From Spirogloea muscicola (Eukaryota; Streptophyta; Zygnematophyceae; Spirogloeales; Spirogloeaceae), in contig WELB01000108.1 in NCBI GenBank assembly GCA_009602725.1, forward strand, positions 16,539 to 80,538: 64,000 nt of DNA, in the 5' to 3' direction. The translations under genes were made by a program, and so were the position numbers. Below the pieces are notes generated by a model. The model was not told the DNA's origin, did no database searches, and saw only the letters and a list, made by a program, of their open reading frames with translations. Below, piece by piece: positions 59,801 through 64,000 of the stretch; position 1 is the stretch's first letter; each line of letters begins with the position of its first letter.

Positions 59801-62800
59801 AGGAAGGGCTCCATTAGACAATGCCGTGGCAGCTGACTATGATGATTTGTGTCCTGACTTCATGGAAGGTAGCATGGAAACTGTCGGATTCAAGAGTCAT
59901 CAATGATAAAAAGTTAGTCGACAACAAAGGAGTAATACCCACTTGTTGGAGTACAAGAAGAGGCTTGACAAATTAGCCAAGTTGCCATATGATGGAGGAA
60001 TTGGGCCACTGAGTCTGTGGGCAAAGGTATGAGAGACTGTGAGCAGCATTCTTACAGGTCCTACAAGAATGAAGGATGTGATTTATATGATAACTCAGCA
60101 GAGCCCCTGTTGTTTGTGACAGACTTCTACTCCTGCAGATTCAGAAACTAAGATGCAACGTATCTATCTCATCATTTTCTTTGTCAAAAGCCTGAACACA
60201 CGGGGGATCAGTACGACACTGTAGCAGAGCCCCCACTCTCTGTGACACACTTTCAATACTGCAGGCTTAGACAGTGAATGACAATGTCTATCTATTTAGA
60301 TCACATTGCACACAAGAGGGAAAGTCACATGCCACACAAGTTGGACTCTGACTGCTGGTCGTGAGATGATTGAGAACAAAGACTGCTGCAACAGCAGTTT
60401 CTCTGGCTATATGAGCAATACCTATTTCTCTGAACGTCGAGTTTGCCAAGTGACTTGCAGTGACTGAGCTCTGGTGGAAGGCTACCAGTTAAGCTGCCCA
60501 AGAGACCATGCAAACGCATGGCCACTTGAAACATCTGCTCGAAGGTCCTGTGCCTCCTTGGTAAGTTGCTTGAGATTCACATGCTAGTGTTACATCTAGG
60601 CTTAGATTGCAAAGTCTCGATTGTATACTTCTTCTACTCTGTCAATCAATAGAGCTAGCCATACCTGTTGTCGGTTGCCAAGAAGGAGTACATGCTGGTA
60701 AGATTGCCATATTCAGGCGGAATTGTACCAGTAATGCTGTTGTTCAAGCACAGTCACACGAGTTAGCTTCTCGAGATGGCACAAGCTGCATGATGATTTC
60801 CGGTTGTGCTTGACGTGCAGCATATGTGAAGCAGAAGAGCAAAGGCGCAGGACTGCGCACGTGTTGTTATCAAGCTCAAGGTTCGTCAGACTCCGGCAAT
60901 TCCCAACTGCTGGTGGCAGGGAGCCTGTCAGCCTGTCACGTATGTGTCACATCAAGTTACTTCCAGACAACATGCATCAAGCAGTTCACAACATGCATGG
61001 GAGCAGTCTTGATGGAAGTGCTAGACAAACTGCTGTGGCCAGCCACACCATCACACTCGTTTGGAGTGGAGTGCAGTATTGAAAGTACTTGTTGTTGGAG
61101 AGGATAAGCTCAGTGAGAGTTCCACTCATCCCAAGCTCGGGGGGCAGGCTTCCAGATATACTGCATGACGGCAGCAAGGAGAGATGACATCAGGGGTTGT
61201 TCATACTTTGTTGGCTTAGACCTTCACTTCTTTGTATTGTTGCAGACGACCATCAGTAAATAGCTTGCCACGTGTGTAGGTGGTCACTGACCGATTGCTC
61301 GAAATGACAAGGACCTGTAGAAGGGACAGGTTTGCCAGTGAAGCGGGGAACCCCCCGCTTAATCTGCAACATATTGTAAGGCTTGCCATGAGTTGCATAG
61401 CAGTGTCGCATCAACTTCCCAAGTGCAACTCTCTAAGAGTAGCGAATCCAATGTGGCCAGCACTCAGGCTCTCCTGTGCACAAACAGCAGTCAGCTCCCT
61501 CATGAAGTGGAAGCTTGTTGCGCGAGACGACCTGCATGTAGGGACAGCAGAGCAGACCTACATGCCTGAAACTTGGGCAAAAGGCACATGGGAACCTACT
61601 GGTTGTTATTGACATTGAGATTGCTGAGACTTGCGCAGTTTCCCAACTCCAATGGTAAGGGACCAGTAAGGCTGCGTCGCAACGAAGAGCTTCAACAACT
61701 GGCCACTTCTCCATGGCTTCGTGACCGTCGACCACATCATCCATCAGACACACTCGCCATTGAGTTGATGTGTGTCAAGCTTACTTTGTATCTAGGACAC
61801 TACTTGCAATGATGCCTCGATACGCTATGCACGGCAACATTCTGCTACGAGTGTCTTGCTTGTACTTACTTGTTTTGCCCCAAATCTAACGTACTCAACA
61901 TTCGAAGGTTGCCAATGCTTGAAGGTATGACTCCCGTCAATCTGAATGCAAGAAAATTACAGGGCATTGGCATACACGCCACCTGGTCCATGGATGGATT
62001 GCCTTGAAATAGATGACGATGCCTTGATGCGCTACGCATGACAACCTTCTACTTGGAGTATCTTGCTCATACTTACCTATTGAGGCCCAAAAATAACGTT
62101 GTCAAGCTTTGAAGGTTGCCAATGCTTGAAGGAATGACTCCCGTCAATCTGAATGCAAGACAAATGCAGGGCATTGGCATCATACGTGCCGCCTGGTCCA
62201 TAAATGGATTGCCTTGATTTTTGATACATGCTATGATGAGCACGCCAAAAAGTATCATATACTGCTCAGAGCAATGTGAGAGCTGACTTGTTGCCGGATA
62301 CATCAAAGCTTTGCAGCATTGTGCAGTTCCCGATCGTGGCAGGGATGCTTCCTGTGAGTCTGTTGACGTCATTGAAAAAAAGGACAATCAGTCTACCAAC
62401 ACAATTTCTCACTTCAGGTGGCAGGGGACCTGACAAACTGCAGCAGCAATTCAAGGCCGCCCTCAGCTTGACGTGACCTGAGTATGATTGTCCTTATCAG
62501 CACTCCAGCAACAGGAGCAAAGCACTGCGGCAAAACAGATGCGGCATGAGAAGTGAAATCTATGTGGCTCCTTCAATGTAGCAGTGTCTGTCAGTGATCA
62601 GTCCGGAGGAAGGTGGCGATATGACTGACCTACAACTTGAGGCGAAGAACACCTGCAATCTTTGCAGGTTGCCAATTGAGCTTGGAATCCGACCAGAAAA
62701 GCTGCAACAGTTCACCCGGTTCTCATTAGAGCCTTTCACAAGCACCATCCAGAGTCTTCAGTTTTGAAGTAAGAAGAATTAGAGGTAAAACCTGGAAGAC

Positions 62801-63830
62801 AAAGGGAAGGAAGGGCACGTGGGCTCGCCTGTTGTAACCCAAGAACAATGAGATGAGATTTGTGCAGTCCCCTATTGTTGCTGGAAGTGGGCCCGAAAAT
62901 CTTGGCAAAACAGGAGTCACATTGAAGGATTCACAGACTGTCATGATGATACATAGTAAAGCAAATCAACCTCTTCATTTTAACAGCCAGCAGCAGCATG
63001 AGAAGGGTGAGCAAAATGACAGCCAGCCCATGTGACCTCACCCATTGTAAGCGAGGAAGAGACCTTTCAGTTGATTACCGGGGCCACATAGTTCAGGAGG
63101 AAGTATGCCTTCCAACCTGAGGGGACCATGTCATCAGCAGATGGCATTCGATACCCATCGTTGGATCCAGCTGCTTTGAATCAGGCTGCATGCTGCATAC
63201 TCTCACTGTGTATGAAATTTACTACAGGGAACTTCAGCTGACGAAATCCTTAATCAGGATATATGCATCTACCGAGGTCTATCAGAAACATACGAATTAT
63301 TGTAGAGGCTCAGACCGATCAGGGAGGTCCTTCCCAGTTCAGCAGGTATAGTACCTGTCAGGCTGTAAACATACAGACGACATAACCATCACATCAGCAC
63401 TTAATGGCACAGCAACACTCTTACAGGCACAGCGCTTGCGTCATCTGCACCATCAGGGGCTTCAGGGTCTTGGCAATGCCAATAATAGCGTGGTTTGCCT
63501 GTGCTAGATCAGACAGTGCAACCGAGAATTCAGCATGTTCTGCAAGAGAGAGGTTGCATACTTGTTATTGTATGCATAAAAGATTGTGAGACTGACTAGT
63601 TGACCAAACTCCTTCGGAATAGGTCCTGTCAAACTGGGAATTCACAATGCCAGACAAGCAAACGCGTCACAGATGCAGCCTCAGGAAGCGAAGAGTGCAG
63701 CAAGCTGGCAACAAGACTGACGTCTTGATTGTACAGTGGCAAACATTGTTCAAGTATCCCCCTCTTGTTCTGGATATAGAGGAGCTTGATCTGAGTCATC
63801 GCAAGCTCCACAGGCATGGCCCCAACCAAC
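56888..63830 (-). CDS. LRR receptor-like kinase, copy c (5' end outside window)
   Basis: Twenty-two exons can be placed on the reverse strand. LRR exons: 63830-~63762, 63633-63562, 63362-63294, 63116-63042, 62900-62829, 62701-62630, 62437-62288, 62148-62077, 61941-61870, 61671-61600, 61363-61292, 61160-61089, 60932-60861, 60736-60665, 60493-60422, 60014-59943, 59784-59713, 59518-59447, 59249-59178. Then 59050-58112 (five more LRRs, Pro-rich stalk, transmembrane IDGIVVGAIVLLLLLLPGLL, and EELMVATEEFNDNHIVGSGG), 57947-57484 ([30 protein letters not shown]) and 57276-56888 (GTIGYWAPDGALG, SDVFSFGVVILETVTGKRPV, stop TGA). Most LRR exons are exactly 72 nt and all share one phase (AG or AA | N). Kinase residues Lys, HRD Asp, DFG and the APE-like APD are kept, so it may be active. 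Oddities: a GC donor after 62829, a two-LRR exon (62437-62288), and no GT donor after the first exon seen. Confidence 0.85.
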
Positions 63831-64000
63831 CTAGACCAGCGTCAAGCAATGTCAAAGAGCAACTTTTCTGAAGGAAGCCAAGGAGATGACTACGAGGAGA
63901 GAAGGTGTAGCTACAATTTTGTAATCATCTTACTCTACCAAGATGGATGCTGCGAAGCCACCAGGCCATGCAGAGTAACCAAAGTGACCAATAGTCTTAT
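63831..64000. other. Probable intron of copy c at the window edge
   Basis: No LRR motif is visible in the last 170 bases. Further 5' exons and the signal peptide must lie beyond the window. Confidence 0.5.

Overview
This is a nuclear genomic window from a green-lineage eukaryote, most plausibly a streptophyte alga or an early land plant. I could not fix the species. The evidence is: GT-AG introns throughout; two genes with plastid-targeting leaders, one of them a YidD-family protein; plant-type CCCTAAA telomere-box motifs just upstream of both; and LRR receptor kinases of plant layout whose leucine-rich repeats are coded one per ~72-nt exon. The rest is repeat-rich, with one 45-base assembly gap (22388-22432) and one single N (11431).

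Layout. 1-6190: retroelement debris (families I call LINE-A and LINE-B) and a 1.75-kb pogo/Tigger-like DNA transposon inserted into a LINE tail. 6453-11467: a convergent pair of plastid-protein genes (yidD on +, a conserved plastid protein on -). 11800-17660: more LINE pieces, a minisatellite, and a long stretch I could not assign. 18221-21941 (-): a complete seven-exon secreted LRR protein. 22991-25208 (+) and 31331-27686 (-): two paralogous secreted papain-type proteases with EGF-like, LysM and Kazal-like modules, tail to tail. 32000-38500: dense LINE debris with a captured fragment resembling L-2-hydroxyglutarate dehydrogenase. 39022-39989 (+): a PstS-like secreted phosphate-binding protein with one frame break, followed by an AT-rich block holding a Ty1/copia fossil. 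40720-43300: LINE-A debris with its longest copy. 44819-63830: three related LRR receptor-like kinase loci, two decayed (44819-46894 +, 49494-53640 -) and one with an open kinase half and about 20 LRR exons, cut by the window edge (56888-63830 -).

How the parts relate. The receptor kinases and the secreted LRR protein look like cell-surface recognition proteins. The proteases join a papain fold to LysM modules, which in known proteins bind GlcNAc polymers, so they may act at cell walls of the host or of microbes. YidD and its neighbour act in the plastid. The repeat landscape is dominated by one non-LTR-like family that leaves very short 3' stubs ending in a conserved GGCTGG/CCAGCC hairpin. 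Four stubs have clear target-site duplications, which proves their ends and shows serial nesting.

All exon junctions below were worked out by hand from splice signals and reading phase; none was checked against transcripts.
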